NCBI GenBank assembly: GCA_950097015.1
Contig: CATNEN010000038.1
Span: 16,760,001 to 16,824,000, forward strand
Reading direction: 5' to 3'
Origin: Macrostomum hystrix
Lineage: Eukaryota; Platyhelminthes; Macrostomidae
Length of the DNA stretch: 64,000 nt
The notes beneath the pieces are model-generated. The model saw only the letters and a list, made by a program, of their open reading frames with translations, was not told the origin of the DNA and made no database searches. A program made the translations under genes and the position numbers. The stretch's first letter is position 1; each line of letters opens with the position of its first letter. This document shows, piece after piece, positions 55,001 through 61,371 of this stretch.

Positions 55001-57746
55001 AAACCTGACCGCAGTAAACAATGAATGCCAGCGACTGATGCCACTAGAAAAACAATATATATCGATTAATGCTTATAGCTATATCTTCTGTTGCCTAGCA
55101 ACTAGCGTGGCCATTGTATTCTGTCATTGCGAAACAATGCGATTCAGAAAAATATCCACTAGAAAAATAGCAGCCATTGAATGGGGAGAAATACAGAACA
55201 ATGAGCTAAATCCATCCATACAATTTTTGTTATCATTAGTTTCATCGAAAACCGGAAATTTTCGTAGACAAATTTGACAATCTACTTTTAATATTATATT
55301 TTTAAAAAGTTAATTAAATCTTTGCGAGCAAATTTAAAATAAAAGCAAATAAAAGTACCTTTGCTTGCAGGCGGAGGCCCAGCCGTTTCTGTTCGTCTCT
55401 GTCCAAAAGGATGTAGTCAAGCATGCCGCGTCGAACTGACAACTCGTAGGACTCTTTGGCCTCCTAAAGTGAGGTTTAGGTCAGATTTTAGGATCAGTGA
55501 AGCTTTTTGAAAATAGCTCGTAGTTTTTTTGCAACAGCACAGCCGCAGCCATTGCGAGTTAGGCTTAGCACGGAAATGCCTGATATGTTGGACAAAACAC
55601 GATGTCCTCCTTGAGATCAAAGCCGAACCTGCAAAAACTCGTTGGCGGCTTCCAACAGCTCCGGCCGGACAGCCAAAGGTCCAGTGAAGCGCCTGATCCC
55701 GGCCACCCAATCGTCGGACAGAGGCGCGATGGCGTCGGACTGGAATGCGCCGCGCACCAGCTGCTCGTAGCGCAGCTCCTGCTCCAGGCCGCTGGGCGAC
55801 GGCGGCCTCGACAAGCCGCAAGTGCTGGCGAACCAGGGCGGAAATTCCACGGACAGGGCGGCCAGCTCAGCCTCTGTCGGCTCACGAGATGCCAGCTCGT
55901 TTGGATCCGGCGAGACGCCAGTTGACACTAGCGCTGGCAACGAGGTCGAGGTTTGAACTGATTGGTTGAAAACTGCACCTAACCCAGTTACCTCTCTGTC
56001 AAGACTCTCTGTCGTGATTGCGGGAGCTTCCTAGCGTTTCCCGTAGTACCTTCTCCCACCGAGCTTTTCCCGCCGAAACTTTCCCGCCGAGACTTTCCCA
56101 CCGAACTTTTCCCGCCGAGACTTTCCCGCTGAGACTTTCCCAACAGGTGCTTTTCCTACGGTAGCTTTTCTAATAGAAGCATTTCCAACAGGTCGAGCTT
56201 TTCCTACAGGAGCTTTTCCTACAGGTCGAGCTTTTCCCACCGGCAAATGCTGGTTTGACAGTGCTGGCACACAGCATTTCCTAACAGACAGTCAGGGCAG
56301 GAAAAGCTTCGACTGCATGCTGAAAATCGTCCTGTGGAAGAAAAGCGAGAAAATCGTTGGCGCTTTTAGGTGATTTGTGGGTTCGAAAACCCATGGCGGT
56401 ATAATACGGTATATATAGTCTCGGCGGGAAAAACTCATCGAAAAGTAACTTTGCAATACAAAACAATTGTGTTAAATCAACCCACGATTCGAACTCAGGA
56501 CCCTTTGAGTGATGCAAGATTCGGATGCGCTATAACGCTTGAAATTTGTTACCGCACAGATTAGCCTACCTCGCTTCTCCGTTCGGGCTTTGCAGCCAAA
56601 ACCGCCACTGGCGCCGACGAGCTCATTGTTACACAGCTGCTCCTCCCAGGGCAGCGGCAGGGCAGCTGCGGCAAGCCGGCTGAGCCGCTGACGCTCCCGA
56701 TTGCCCGAACAGATGCGGCCGCCGCCGTTGCGCCAGACGGTCCCGCCTGGTTGTGCATCCTGCATGGCGCTGACACTCTTTGAGCTGCAAAAATAATTGA
56801 CGAATTGATACCATTCTGTTGTGCTCAAACTGGACACAAAAAGCTTAGAGCTACTCACTGCTTTCCAGCCAGCCCTTGCCTAGCCGCTTTTCTGCGCTCC
56901 GCGTGCGGCTGCTCGGTGCGGAACGTGGCCACGCTTCTGGTCTGGTAGCGCAGGCTCAGCAGGTCCACGTTGGACATTGTGGACACGGATGTGGTGGCAG
57001 CCCGGTCCAAAGTAGAGTTATCCGCAGCTGGAACGGGTTTAACACATTTTTATGCTCATTAGAACGGAAGATAGACAACGATTTAATTTAATGAGATTTG
57101 GACTTTTTTTACCTGGACTCGGTGGTATGAGCTATGACTCAATGTCCCCATGACCCAATGTCCCTATGACCCAATGTCCCTATGACGCAATGTCCCTATG
57201 ACCCAATGTCCCTATGACGCAATGTCCCTATGACGCAATGTCCCTATGACGCAATGTCCCTATGACCCAATGTCCCTATGACCCAATGTCCCTATGACCC
57301 AATGTCCCTATGACCCAATGTTCCTCCGACCCAATCATCACATCTAAAATCAGTACCAGCATGAGCTGGTCTAGAAATTCTGGGAGGTGTATTAGCCTCG
57401 CCAGTCCACAGACTGGACAGCTAGCTGTACGAGTACAACACTTACCTGCATGCTGCGTTCGCTCGTAGAGGTCCTTAGTTGAGAACCTACTGGCTGCCGG
57501 GCTGTAGTTGTTGCCGATGAGATTACTGACGCCTTTGCACAGAGTCCTGTTCTTCACCGGCATGGACAGGGTCAGGGCGCCTCGCTGAACAATTTTCGGC
57601 CTCTCGCTGTACACATCCTCCTGGTTGGAGCTCAACGGTGGCAGATGGTCCAGCAGTGATGGTCGGTACTTTCGCTCAAACTCGTTTAGCATTGCCCAGC
57701 CGGTAATTGATTTATCTATACTGAAGGCTTCATTGATGAATTTCAC
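25737..57746 (-). CDS. Axonemal dynein heavy chain, DNAH3/7/12 class (42 exons)
   Basis: Inner-arm single-headed ciliary motor ATPase. Minus-strand exons in order: 57746-57446, 57027-56859, 56784-56570, 55972-55629, 55463-55359, 54464-54334, 54239-54038, 53380-53174, 52226-51558, 51478-50963, 48784-48266, 48171-47644, 47187-46893, 46192-45938, 45820-45515, 45412-45093, 44924-44531, 43184-42704, 42619-41822, 41687-40586, 40176-39851, 39223-39061, 38976-38794, 38649-38491, 38397-37768, 37592-37459, 36887-36716, 36638-36552, 35626-35510, 34738-34415, 34174-34070, 32087-31927, 31301-31130, 29950-29602, 29410-29325, 29223-28792, 28068-27808, 27721-27533, 27388-27113, 26412-26233, 26161-25975, 25882-25737. 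Sum 12696 nt, 4231 residues, all phases consistent, no stop. Class is inferred from the microtubule-binding domain and the C-terminus (STTGHSTNF); DNAH3 versus 7 versus 12 is not resolved. The first coding exon with ATG is not in this set. Confidence 0.93.
26515..26960 (-). mobile_element. MITE X fragment then SINE-2, dynein intron 39
   Basis: 26515-26638 matches the interior of MITE X copy C (ACCATGTCGGCTATCA, TGGATTCGCCAAAGAAGTTC). 26640-26960 is a nearly complete minus-strand SINE-2 with the ATT tail at its left, the GACTGAACAGC/GCTGTTCAGTCCATGGACTG motif, a B box complement (GGGAATCGAACCCCCGACCT) and an A box complement near 26940. Confidence 0.82.
28128..28690 (-). repeat. MITE family X, copy C (uninterrupted), dynein intron 36
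   Basis: The longest unbroken copy. Its ends resemble one another in inverse (AGTGGAAAGACGACGGGAGT at 28131 against CACCGTGGTCTTTCCCC-type sequence near 28660-28680, both next to AAATAC or its complement). Internal landmarks are GTCGAGATATTCAGTGATTC and CTTGTCACCAGGGTCTTCGA. It has no coding capacity. Confidence 0.75.
28792..32087 (-). CDS. Dynein exons 32-36: AAA6 and D6 region
   Basis: Residues about 3420-3819. Exon 32 has [19 protein letters not shown]. Exon 33 has [18 protein letters not shown] and ends at IRKH. Exon 34 starts [10 protein letters not shown]; its acceptor (TTCAAG) is slightly unusual, but the spacing between KG and WK..YDS then equals the family. It continues [41 protein letters not shown]. 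Exons 35-36 have SLGQGQG, then [21 protein letters not shown], the D6 core, and [17 protein letters not shown]. The introns hold SINE-1, MITE Z, MITE X and a decayed 26-bp repeat. Confidence 0.93.
29951..31129. other. Dynein intron 33, with a decayed 26-bp repeat
   Basis: Most of this intron is unassigned. 30745-31075 holds about 12 diverged units around CTACTCAGGTAGAATGACCCA, spaced roughly 25-30 bp apart. The divergence is much higher than in the other minisatellites, so the array is old. Confidence 0.6.
31441..31815. mobile_element. SINE-1 (+) joined to an inverted SINE-1 head, dynein intron 32
   Basis: 31447-31690 is a + strand SINE-1 with A box (TGGCGTGCGGTTAACACG, degraded) and B box (GAGCTCGATTCC), running to CAGGAGTCAGCGAAATGG. 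31695-31815 is the complement of the head and body start (CCGCGGATTCGAGCTCAGGAA near its right end). The two meet near CATTGTCAGG. Confidence 0.75.
32088..34069. other. Dynein intron 31 (2 kb), mostly unassigned
   Basis: The intron contains a diverged SINE-1 body (about 33820-34020, TAAGCTCGAATCCACG, GCCTGACAGCGACAAAGTC, GTGTGCTCAGAGGTC). The rest shows no named repeat. A + strand open frame near 33485-33727 ends in a hydrophobic stretch, but nothing else supports a gene. Confidence 0.55.
34070..37592 (-). CDS. Dynein exons 26-31: AAA5 and start of AAA6
   Basis: Residues about 3107-3419. AAA5 blocks are [36 protein letters not shown], then [20 protein letters not shown]. Exons 29-30 have [20 protein letters not shown] and [19 protein letters not shown], followed by an [14 protein letters not shown] helix. 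Exon 31 begins AAA6 ([15 protein letters not shown]). A 9-nt candidate microexon (36242-36234) between exons 28 and 29 has AG before it and GTAAGT after it and would add Ile-Asp-Gln in frame; the human length suggests it is not needed. Confidence 0.93.
34248..34353 (+). repeat. Small TIR MITE (family Z), intact copy
   Basis: A 106-bp element with 31-bp TIRs: GAGCTCTGAATCTAGAAACT with GAGTGACAACT at the left, and AGTTGTCACCCAGTTTCTAG with ATTCAGAACTC at the right. It is related to 18509-18722. It lies in dynein intron 30. Confidence 0.85.
34818..35460. mobile_element. SINE-1 (+) and SINE-2 (-) joined tail to tail
   Basis: 34818-35175 is a full SINE-1 (A box TGGCAGAGCCGTAAACGCG; B box GAGCTTAATTCC). 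Its ATT tail runs directly into the AAT tail of a minus-strand SINE-2 (about 35186-35460). The SINE-2 head is deleted between GGGAATCGAACCCC and the A-box side. It lies in dynein intron 29. Confidence 0.87.
35627..36551. other. Dynein intron 28
   Basis: Unassigned AT-rich intron, apart from the 9-nt candidate microexon at 36234-36242 noted with exons 26-31. Confidence 0.4.
37040..37385 (-). mobile_element. SINE-1 full copy, dynein intron 26
   Basis: Complement of SINE-1 from the ATT tail (TTAATAATTATAA) through GACCCGCAACCAGCGAGGTG, GCTGACTCCTGAGCACACAC, TCTCATCGTCAGGCAGTGTG and GGAATCGAGCTCAGGGACC (B box) to CCGCTCTGCCACTCAACCCC (A box). It is one of the best-preserved copies. Confidence 0.9.
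37768..40176 (-). CDS. Dynein exons 21-25: AAA4 end, stalk and microtubule-binding domain
   Basis: Residues about 2620-3106. Exon 21 ends AAA4 ([15 protein letters not shown]). Exons 22-24 form coiled coil 1 ([28 protein letters not shown]). Exon 25 (630 nt) contains the microtubule-binding domain: [40 protein letters not shown], then coiled coil 2 from [12 protein letters not shown] and the start of AAA5 (AAYLGPF-like [14 protein letters not shown]). The tip sequence is the best single piece of evidence for the DNAH3/7/12 class. The acceptor of exon 24 is preceded by a run of at least eight C on the minus strand. Confidence 0.95.
39224..39850. other. Dynein intron 21
   Basis: A weak match to MITE X (TCGAGATATTCAATGTTTCTCGC near 39409, minus sense) and otherwise unassigned sequence. 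There is no exon-like frame. Confidence 0.4.
40258..40560 (+). mobile_element. SINE-1 copy, dynein intron 20
   Basis: Head GGAGCAGTTAACGGGTTTGC, degraded B box, body with GCCTGATGATGAGAAAGACA, and end region AGTGCCCACAGCCCTTCTGC. It is moderately diverged. Confidence 0.82.
40586..43184 (-). CDS. Dynein exons 18-20: AAA2 end, AAA3 and AAA4
   Basis: Residues about 1826-2619. Exon 18 has [20 protein letters not shown], then MSGEIIQM and [14 protein letters not shown], all invariant dynein blocks. Exon 19 opens with a strongly acidic insert ([18 protein letters not shown]) before the AAA3 P-loop GPTGTSKT (about 2155); the G-to-S change at the sixth position also occurs in other axonemal dynein AAA3 sites. 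Walker B is [16 protein letters not shown]. Exon 20 (1102 nt, the largest) ends AAA3 and holds AAA4 GIGGSGRQS (about 2524), where Arg replaces Lys as is usual in this subfamily. Confidence 0.95.
43491..44363 (-). mobile_element. Tc1/mariner-like element with long TIRs and transposase remnant
   Basis: About 870 bp with TIRs of about 85 bp: left 43493-43578, right 44277-44363. They share CTCAGCAACATTAAAAACCG, CACCCTAGAGCGAGGG and AATGTGCACCTGA. TA lies at both borders (43489-43490 and 44364-44365). Inside, a minus-strand frame at 44138-43848 begins [20 protein letters not shown] and keeps a helix-turn-helix ([20 protein letters not shown]) and a TARADRRLL segment, the N-terminal DNA-binding half of a Tc1-type transposase. 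The catalytic domain is missing. Confidence 0.85.
43848..44138 (-). pseudogene. Truncated Tc1-like transposase (DNA-binding part only)
   Basis: 96 residues. The first HTH (about 5-45) reads [20 protein letters not shown], then [20 protein letters not shown]; a second HTH starts at [10 protein letters not shown]. The frame then runs out of homology after RLLETP and ends. No DDE residues remain, so it cannot transpose by itself, though a TIR-binding peptide could in principle be made. Confidence 0.75.
44531..47187 (-). CDS. Dynein exons 13-17: AAA1 and AAA2
   Basis: Residues about 1303-1825. Exon 13 has [18 protein letters not shown] and the join to exon 14 gives IDVHARDVV, then QLRYYW. The catalytic P-loop of AAA1, GPAGTGKTE (about 1481-1489), is split by the exon 14/15 junction. 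Walker B follows as [10 protein letters not shown], with sensor ITMNPGYAGR across exon 15/16. AAA2 has GETIAGKT at about 1764-1771, a complete Walker A. AAA1 is the main ATP hydrolysis site, so the motor is predicted active. The intron after exon 17 contains a Tc1-like element inside a SINE. Confidence 0.95.
46424..46740 (+). mobile_element. SINE-1 copy, dynein intron 13
   Basis: Starts GAGTAGCAGAGCGGTTATTT (good A box), B box GAGCTCGATTCC, and continues through CAGGAGTCAGCGAAATGGGC to a 3' end truncated after ATTGTCACCAAGTTAT, so the ATT tail is absent. Confidence 0.87.
47265..47595. mobile_element. SINE-1 (-) inserted into a SINE-2 (+) fragment
   Basis: SINE-1 (47300-47537, minus, from an ATT-like end to CGGTTAACGC/GCAGAG head complement) is flanked by an exact 13-bp duplication CGGCTGTGCCACT at 47287-47299 and 47538-47550. 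Outside it on both sides lies SINE-2 sequence (GTCGCGCAAGAGCTGCGGCT left; AACGGGCCCAAATGGGCTAG right). Its head is internally deleted. It lies in dynein intron 12. Confidence 0.92.
47644..52226 (-). CDS. Dynein exons 9-12: linker (DHC_N2) region
   Basis: Residues about 559-1302. Exon 9 (223 codons) is predicted helical. Exon 10 carries [12 protein letters not shown] and an acidic helical segment ending IVEEE. Exon 11 continues [15 protein letters not shown], then [17 protein letters not shown], the conserved DHC_N2 block. Exon 12 has [13 protein letters not shown] and [25 protein letters not shown]-type linker motifs that place the swinging arm over the AAA ring. Exon 10 uses a GTTCGT donor; it was chosen because the join reads [16 protein letters not shown] as the family does. 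Intron 10 (50962-48785) is 2.2 kb and includes SINEs and a CCAAT-rich dispersed repeat. Confidence 0.92.
48849..49135 (+). mobile_element. SINE-2 full copy, dynein intron 10
   Basis: Best preserved SINE-2. The head has A box TAGCCTAGTTGGTTAGAGCG and B box GGTTCGATTCCC, 45-50 bp apart as in tRNA genes. The body has TTAGCAAGATGCTTAACCC and CCAGTCCATGGACTGAACAG, and the copy ends GTGCAGGTGTAATCAAATTA plus a TTATT tail. It is not an intact tRNA gene: no full cloverleaf or acceptor pairing was found. Confidence 0.9.
49150..49380 (+). mobile_element. Diverged SINE related to SINE-2
   Basis: B-box-like AAGTTCGAATCCC, then a body with the same order of blocks as SINE-2 (AGCGAGATGCCGATTCCCCA, AGCTCACTCAGCAG, GGGACCAGC, CCAGTCCACGGACACTACGC) but with many differences. 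It sits directly after the full SINE-2. Confidence 0.65.
50515..50830 (+). repeat. Dispersed repeat W with CCAAT and CRE-like sites
   Basis: Shares ordered blocks with 63700-64000: CCTCTATTC(G/A)CTCTTT, GTTCTC(C/T)GCACTT, CAGTTCTTTCT-type sequence and GGTTGGTC/GATTGGTC. It has two CTGATTGGTCG boxes (inverted CCAAT) and a TGACGTCA palindrome at 50751-50758. It is pyrimidine-rich and non-coding, and it lies in dynein intron 10. Confidence 0.6.
52370..52740 (+). mobile_element. hAT-like MITE with internal minisatellite, copy 2
   Basis: Ends CAGGGGTCGGCAAACTC and AGTTTGCCGACCCTG. 8-bp flanking duplications are CTCTAATC (52362-52369) and CTCTAAGC (52741-52748), 7 of 8 matching. Its interior has decayed 16-bp units (TCTCATCTCTCCCGTG) and the conserved right part GCGGCCCGCTGTCGTCTTTT, as in copy 1. 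It lies in dynein intron 8. Confidence 0.92.
52826..53070. repeat. 17-bp minisatellite, dynein intron 8
   Basis: About 14 copies of TGTCCTCCTACCTGTAA, with a few TGTAATC and CAAACTG variants. The array is close to, but not continuous with, the hAT-like MITE. Confidence 0.95.
53174..57746 (-). CDS. Dynein exons 1-8: N-terminal tail
   Basis: Residues about 1-558 of the assembled frame. Exon 1 begins at an acceptor (TACAG) with no in-frame ATG before it, so a 5' exon is missing. Exons 2-4 are low-complexity (Ser/Thr, Gly and Arg rich; [10 protein letters not shown]). From exon 5 the family pattern appears: [26 protein letters not shown], then [14 protein letters not shown] and a helical tail rich in Cys ([16 protein letters not shown]). 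This part should bind intermediate and light chains or p28/centrin-like partners, as in other single-headed inner-arm dyneins. Donors of exons 4 and 7 are weak (GTTCGG, GTTTGT). Introns hold the 16-bp, 14/7-bp and 14-bp-like arrays described separately. Confidence 0.85.
53562..54020. repeat. 14-bp array changing into 7-bp repeats, dynein intron 7
   Basis: About 21 copies of GTCAGGAGACGGGT, then a mixed zone of GTGTCAG heptamers and GTGTCAGGAGACAG units. The array ends about 18 bp before the exon 7 donor, so it nearly abuts coding DNA. Open frames across it reflect the 14-bp period (42-bp super-period). Confidence 0.95.
54585..54775. repeat. 16-bp minisatellite, dynein intron 5 (array 1)
   Basis: About 12 copies of ATGACCCAATGTCCCT. 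The same unit recurs at 57125-57335. Confidence 0.95.
56031..56262. repeat. Imperfect 13-15-bp repeats, dynein intron 3
   Basis: Repeated phrases CTTTCCCGCCGAGA and GAGCTTTTCCYAC(C/A)GG, irregular in length. On the minus strand they read as VGKA/GREKF peptide repeats, judged fortuitous. Confidence 0.8.
57125..57335. repeat. 16-bp minisatellite, dynein intron 1 (array 2)
   Basis: About 13 copies of ATGACCCAATGTCCCT, with ATGACGCAATGTCCCT variants, the same unit as 54585-54775. Confidence 0.95.
57385..57430 (+). mobile_element. SINE-2 body fragment
   Basis: GTGTATTAGCCTCGCCAGTC then CACAGACTGGACAGCTAGCT matches the SINE-2 core around the CCATGGACTGAACAGC block. It is very short and lies between array 2 and dynein exon 1. 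Confidence 0.5.
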
Positions 57747-58064
57747 CTGTAGGCACACTGGCAGGCTTGAATTGATTTAATTGTAAAGCAGTGAGACAGA
57801 TGAGCAGATAGTTTGAGAATACAATCTCAAGCCGCTTGTTTACGAAGCCACTTTATCATAGCGAGAACACCGCATTTTCAGGCCCGATGGAGTGAGTGGA
57901 CGCGATGAAAAATACTCGGGCCGAGGTCAGGAAAGACAGATCAGAAGAGCAGAAGAAAAATCTGCTCGAGTTTGTTGCAATTCTCTCTTTCCTTTCCATT
58001 TAAAATTGCTCCGCCTGCCTTCGCCGCATTGGAGTAGCAAATTTTCTAAAGAAGAATAGCAAGA

Positions 58065-58101
<37 letters not shown>

Positions 58102-58250
58102 TATGAGAGTCATTGGATGCTCATGAGTCCTCGTTGCTGTTAGAGATGAGGTGGATAGCGCGAGAGAGTGGGATGAAGGCTATTTGTGCTCAACTCTATA
58201 ACGCTCCCCCCCCCGATGCTCAAGCTCTGATATGCGCGGCTTGAGTACAA

Positions 58251-58380
58251 GCAGAAATCTGGCGCTGCCGCCGCCGCCGCCGCCGCCGCCGCTGCTGCTG
58301 CTGCTGCCGCCGCTGCTCATGTCCCATTTCAACTGATTCCACCCTGTTCCAAGAGGAGAGGCGTACTTGCTACCTGCCAT
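58251..58380 (-). CDS. Candidate dynein first exon (uncertain)
   Basis: A minus-strand frame from ATG 58380 reads MAGSKYASPLGTGWNQLKWD and then a Ser run and a Gly run encoded by the CTG/CCG triplet tract. It is the only ATG-led frame of note in the 650 bp upstream of dynein exon 1 (acceptor phase 0). No strong donor was found (GTACTC near 58242 is possible), so this is a suggestion only. The Gly/Ser run may simply reflect the triplet repeat. Confidence 0.25.
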
Positions 58381-59689
58381 GCAGATAGAATTTATTTAGC
58401 ATCCGCACGATCAGGCGGTCTGATTAAGTCATGAGCAAATAATAATAATAGGGCCTGATTGTGAGGCTCTCACCGACTGTTCCTACATGATTTATTGTTC
58501 TCTTATTTGATTCACATTCTAAGTTGTGCACAAGTTGCCAACTTGTGCGAGTATACGCGTAACAATCTGGAGAAAATATTATCCTTTTGCAAACATTTCC
58601 AACCCAGGTAACATTGTTTTCATGCCAAATATAGACACGGTATCAGTGCACAATGAGATGTGAAACCATGTAAGGCAACGAAATTCGTACAGAAGCAGTA
58701 ACGAAACGTAAATGCAGTTTTAACATCGTTTCTGGTACAAGTTCTCGCATTTTATTACTTGCAATGAAAATTTAATGCAGACAAAACAATTTTGTCTAGG
58801 CTTGATTTTCTTTACATTTTGCCTTGAGTGTTTCCGATTGTTAATTAACATTTCTGAAACAAGTTCTGCAGGACGGCAGCTAAGAAATTCAGTACGGGCA
58901 AATTGGTACAGTCGCTTTGCAGCTGTTGCAATTTTGTGCTTTGCTATCACAGTGCTACTACAAGTAGCAAAATTGTAGTGATTATGGACCGCGCTATATG
59001 GGGAGAGACCACAAATACCCACTGCCTACTTCACGATAACTCCCAAACCGAATGACCGTTTTTCCACCATATTGCACCATATGGATAAAAATTTTCCGCA
59101 ATTAACGATAAACTAACTTTTAAAGCCGTTCAAAGTCGGCATCGTCGAGATATTCCGCGACTTTATACTTTACATGTACTTTTAAATGTACTTTATATTT
59201 AACATGTACTTTATGTACTTTATACTTTACATGTACTTTATGTACTTTATACTTTACATGTACTTTATGTATTTCATATACTTTATATAAAGTACATGTA
59301 AAGTATTATGAAGGGTATTATATGTTCTTTATGTAATCTAGGTCATACAGAAATATGCTGGTATTTTAAATACCCCTTTGATATTTCTACTGTTGATGGT
59401 TGTGAGCACTAATATGAACATTCTTCCAGCCAAAGTATCAAACAAGCTCTTCTGCTCAATTAAAAAAATTGAATTATAAATCACACCTAACCCAGTTGAG
59501 CCGGATAAACAGCCAGCTCTGTACAGCAGCTCAGTCCATGGACTGGGGGAGGACACCACATCCGCCTAAATTTCTTCCTCAACTAGTGATGACAGCAGTT
59601 TTACAGATGACTGAACTAAATCAATAGGGATTAAAGTGTCTATTGTAATCTCACACCAGTCTATGAGGGTACCTTCCCTCATAGAGGTG

Positions 59690-60260
59690 AGAGGTGAGAC
59701 AGTGGAGAGGTGAGACAGAGGAGAGGTGAGACAGTGGAGAGGTGAGACAGTGGAGAGGTGAGACAGTGGAGAGGTGAGACAGTGGAGAGGTGAGACAGTG
59801 GAGAGGTGAGACAGTGGATAGGTGAGACAGTGGAGAGGTGAGACAGTGGAGAGGTGAGACAGTGGAGAGGTGAGACAGTGGAGAGGTGAGACAGTGGAGA
59901 GGTGAGACAGTGGAGAGGTGAGACAGTGGAGAGGTGAGACAGGAGAGATGACATACGCGAGAGAAAATGAGGTGAGACGGGTGAGAGAAGAGACGGGAGA
60001 GATGAGACAGGGGACATGAGACAGGGGAGATGAGACAAGGGAGAGGTGAGACCGGGGAGAGGTGAGATAAGAGAGACGCGAGAAAAGAGAGAGCTGAGAC
60101 TGGGAAGAGATGGGACAGATTAAAAATGAGTCGGAGGGGAGATAAGACAGGGGACAGATGAGACAAATTAGAGATCAGAGAGAGGGGAGATCGGAGCGGG
60201 GAAGTGGTGAGACAGGAGAGATGACACAGGAGAGATGAGACAAGGGAGAGGTGAGACGTC
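59690..60260. repeat. 16-bp minisatellite related to the hAT-MITE repeat
   Basis: Tandem GAGGTGAGACAGTGGA, about 16 regular copies to 59945, then irregular GGAGAGATGAGACAGG-like units. Its complement CTCTCCACTGTCTCAC differs from the MITE-internal unit CTCTCCCGTGTCTCAT at only three positions, so the arrays share an origin. Confidence 0.9.
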
Positions 60261-60337
60261 ACACAGTACTACTTATATAGTAGCATACTATACGAAAAAA
60301 GGCAGAAAATTTTGCTGCGTTCTACTGCAGTCTACAG

Positions 60338-60377
<40 letters not shown>

Positions 60378-61371
60378 TCAGACTCAGACTCAGACTCAGA
60401 CTAATCTATTTAGGAATTCTGATTAGCCAAGTGTGTTTGGCTAGAGGACTCACTGCTTGCTAGCCTGTCTGACAGTTGCACAATCTACTAGAGCGCGGAC
60501 GACTGTACATCCCTCTCTACCCCTCGTCTCTCCCAAACTCCCAGTCTACTCTAATTCTCGCTTTAGCCCCCCCTCCATTGCAATGGCCTCACTTTCTTCA
60601 CTTCACTTCTCCCATCCTCTTATCCTGTGCGCGTACTGAGACTTGGCCTTCTCTTCCCCCCTAGCCCGTTCTTCCTCTAACTGCCTTTTATCCCCGAGCG
60701 ACCTTCACGCCAGATGATGATTCTCACTTTTTGTAAAGTCTATAGCTGAATCATCATCCCGACTCAGCTCAGACCCACTGACCCTTGATAAATAGTGCGG
60801 TTACACTTACACACGGCAGACTACAACAGTTGAGAGGGGTTAGACAATTGGGGTGGGTGATGGAGAGAGGTGCTGTTATTTGAATGAGCTTCTATTTTGG
60901 TTTGGGTTTGAGTTTGAGTTAAATGTCTCTCCCTGTAGACAAGCAAGGCAACTTTCTGTTACTATTTCTGCTGTTCAGAACAGAACAGACACTGCAGGTT
61001 ATATTAGATCTATGTATGAGAGGGACTGAGAGGGCCGGGGAGGGTGTGACGTGGGGTGTCAGACAGCGTGGCGTGGGGCTCTCTAGCTTTAGCCAGCGCG
61101 CAACACCACCCCAGTGTCGAGCCCACAACGGGGCCGGGGTGAAGGCCACCCCACTCCGCCGCTACTGCTAAGACCTTAAAAAATGAGAAGCTAGAGAGCA
61201 CGCACTGAAACGACTCGGTCCATACGATACCACAAGTAGACTCGTATACTTCATTTACCTTTCTATCTGAGCTTCAATAAAAACAAGAAATCATGCATAA
61301 AAGCAGACATCATTGTTAACAAGAGAAGAATAATTACTCAGCTTTGAGAACAAACAACTGGACTATTAAAC

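Larger units (their letters stand above)
57747..61371. other. Divergent intergenic region between dynein and GT32 genes
   Basis: Head-to-head spacing of 3.6 kb. It must hold the missing dynein 5' exon(s) and both promoters, but no core promoter motif could be supported. Low-complexity tracts are (GGCT)n at 58069-58102, a CCG/CTG triplet run at 58262-58318, ACATGTACTTTATGTACTTT repeats at 59160-59335, the 16-bp array at 59690-60260, and (CA)n followed by (GACTCA)n at 60341-60402. A MITE X 5' part lies at about 59000-59160, and a minus SINE-2 at about 59460-59660. Confidence 0.65.

Noticed and set aside
55038-55277. 79-residue + strand frame in dynein intron 5
   Set aside because: AT-rich and without recognisable domains. 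The neighbouring minus-strand exons explain the conserved sequence.
59651-60262. 203-residue HLSTVSPLHCLTSPLS repeat protein on the minus strand
   Set aside because: It comes from the 16-bp minisatellite. No exon signals are present.
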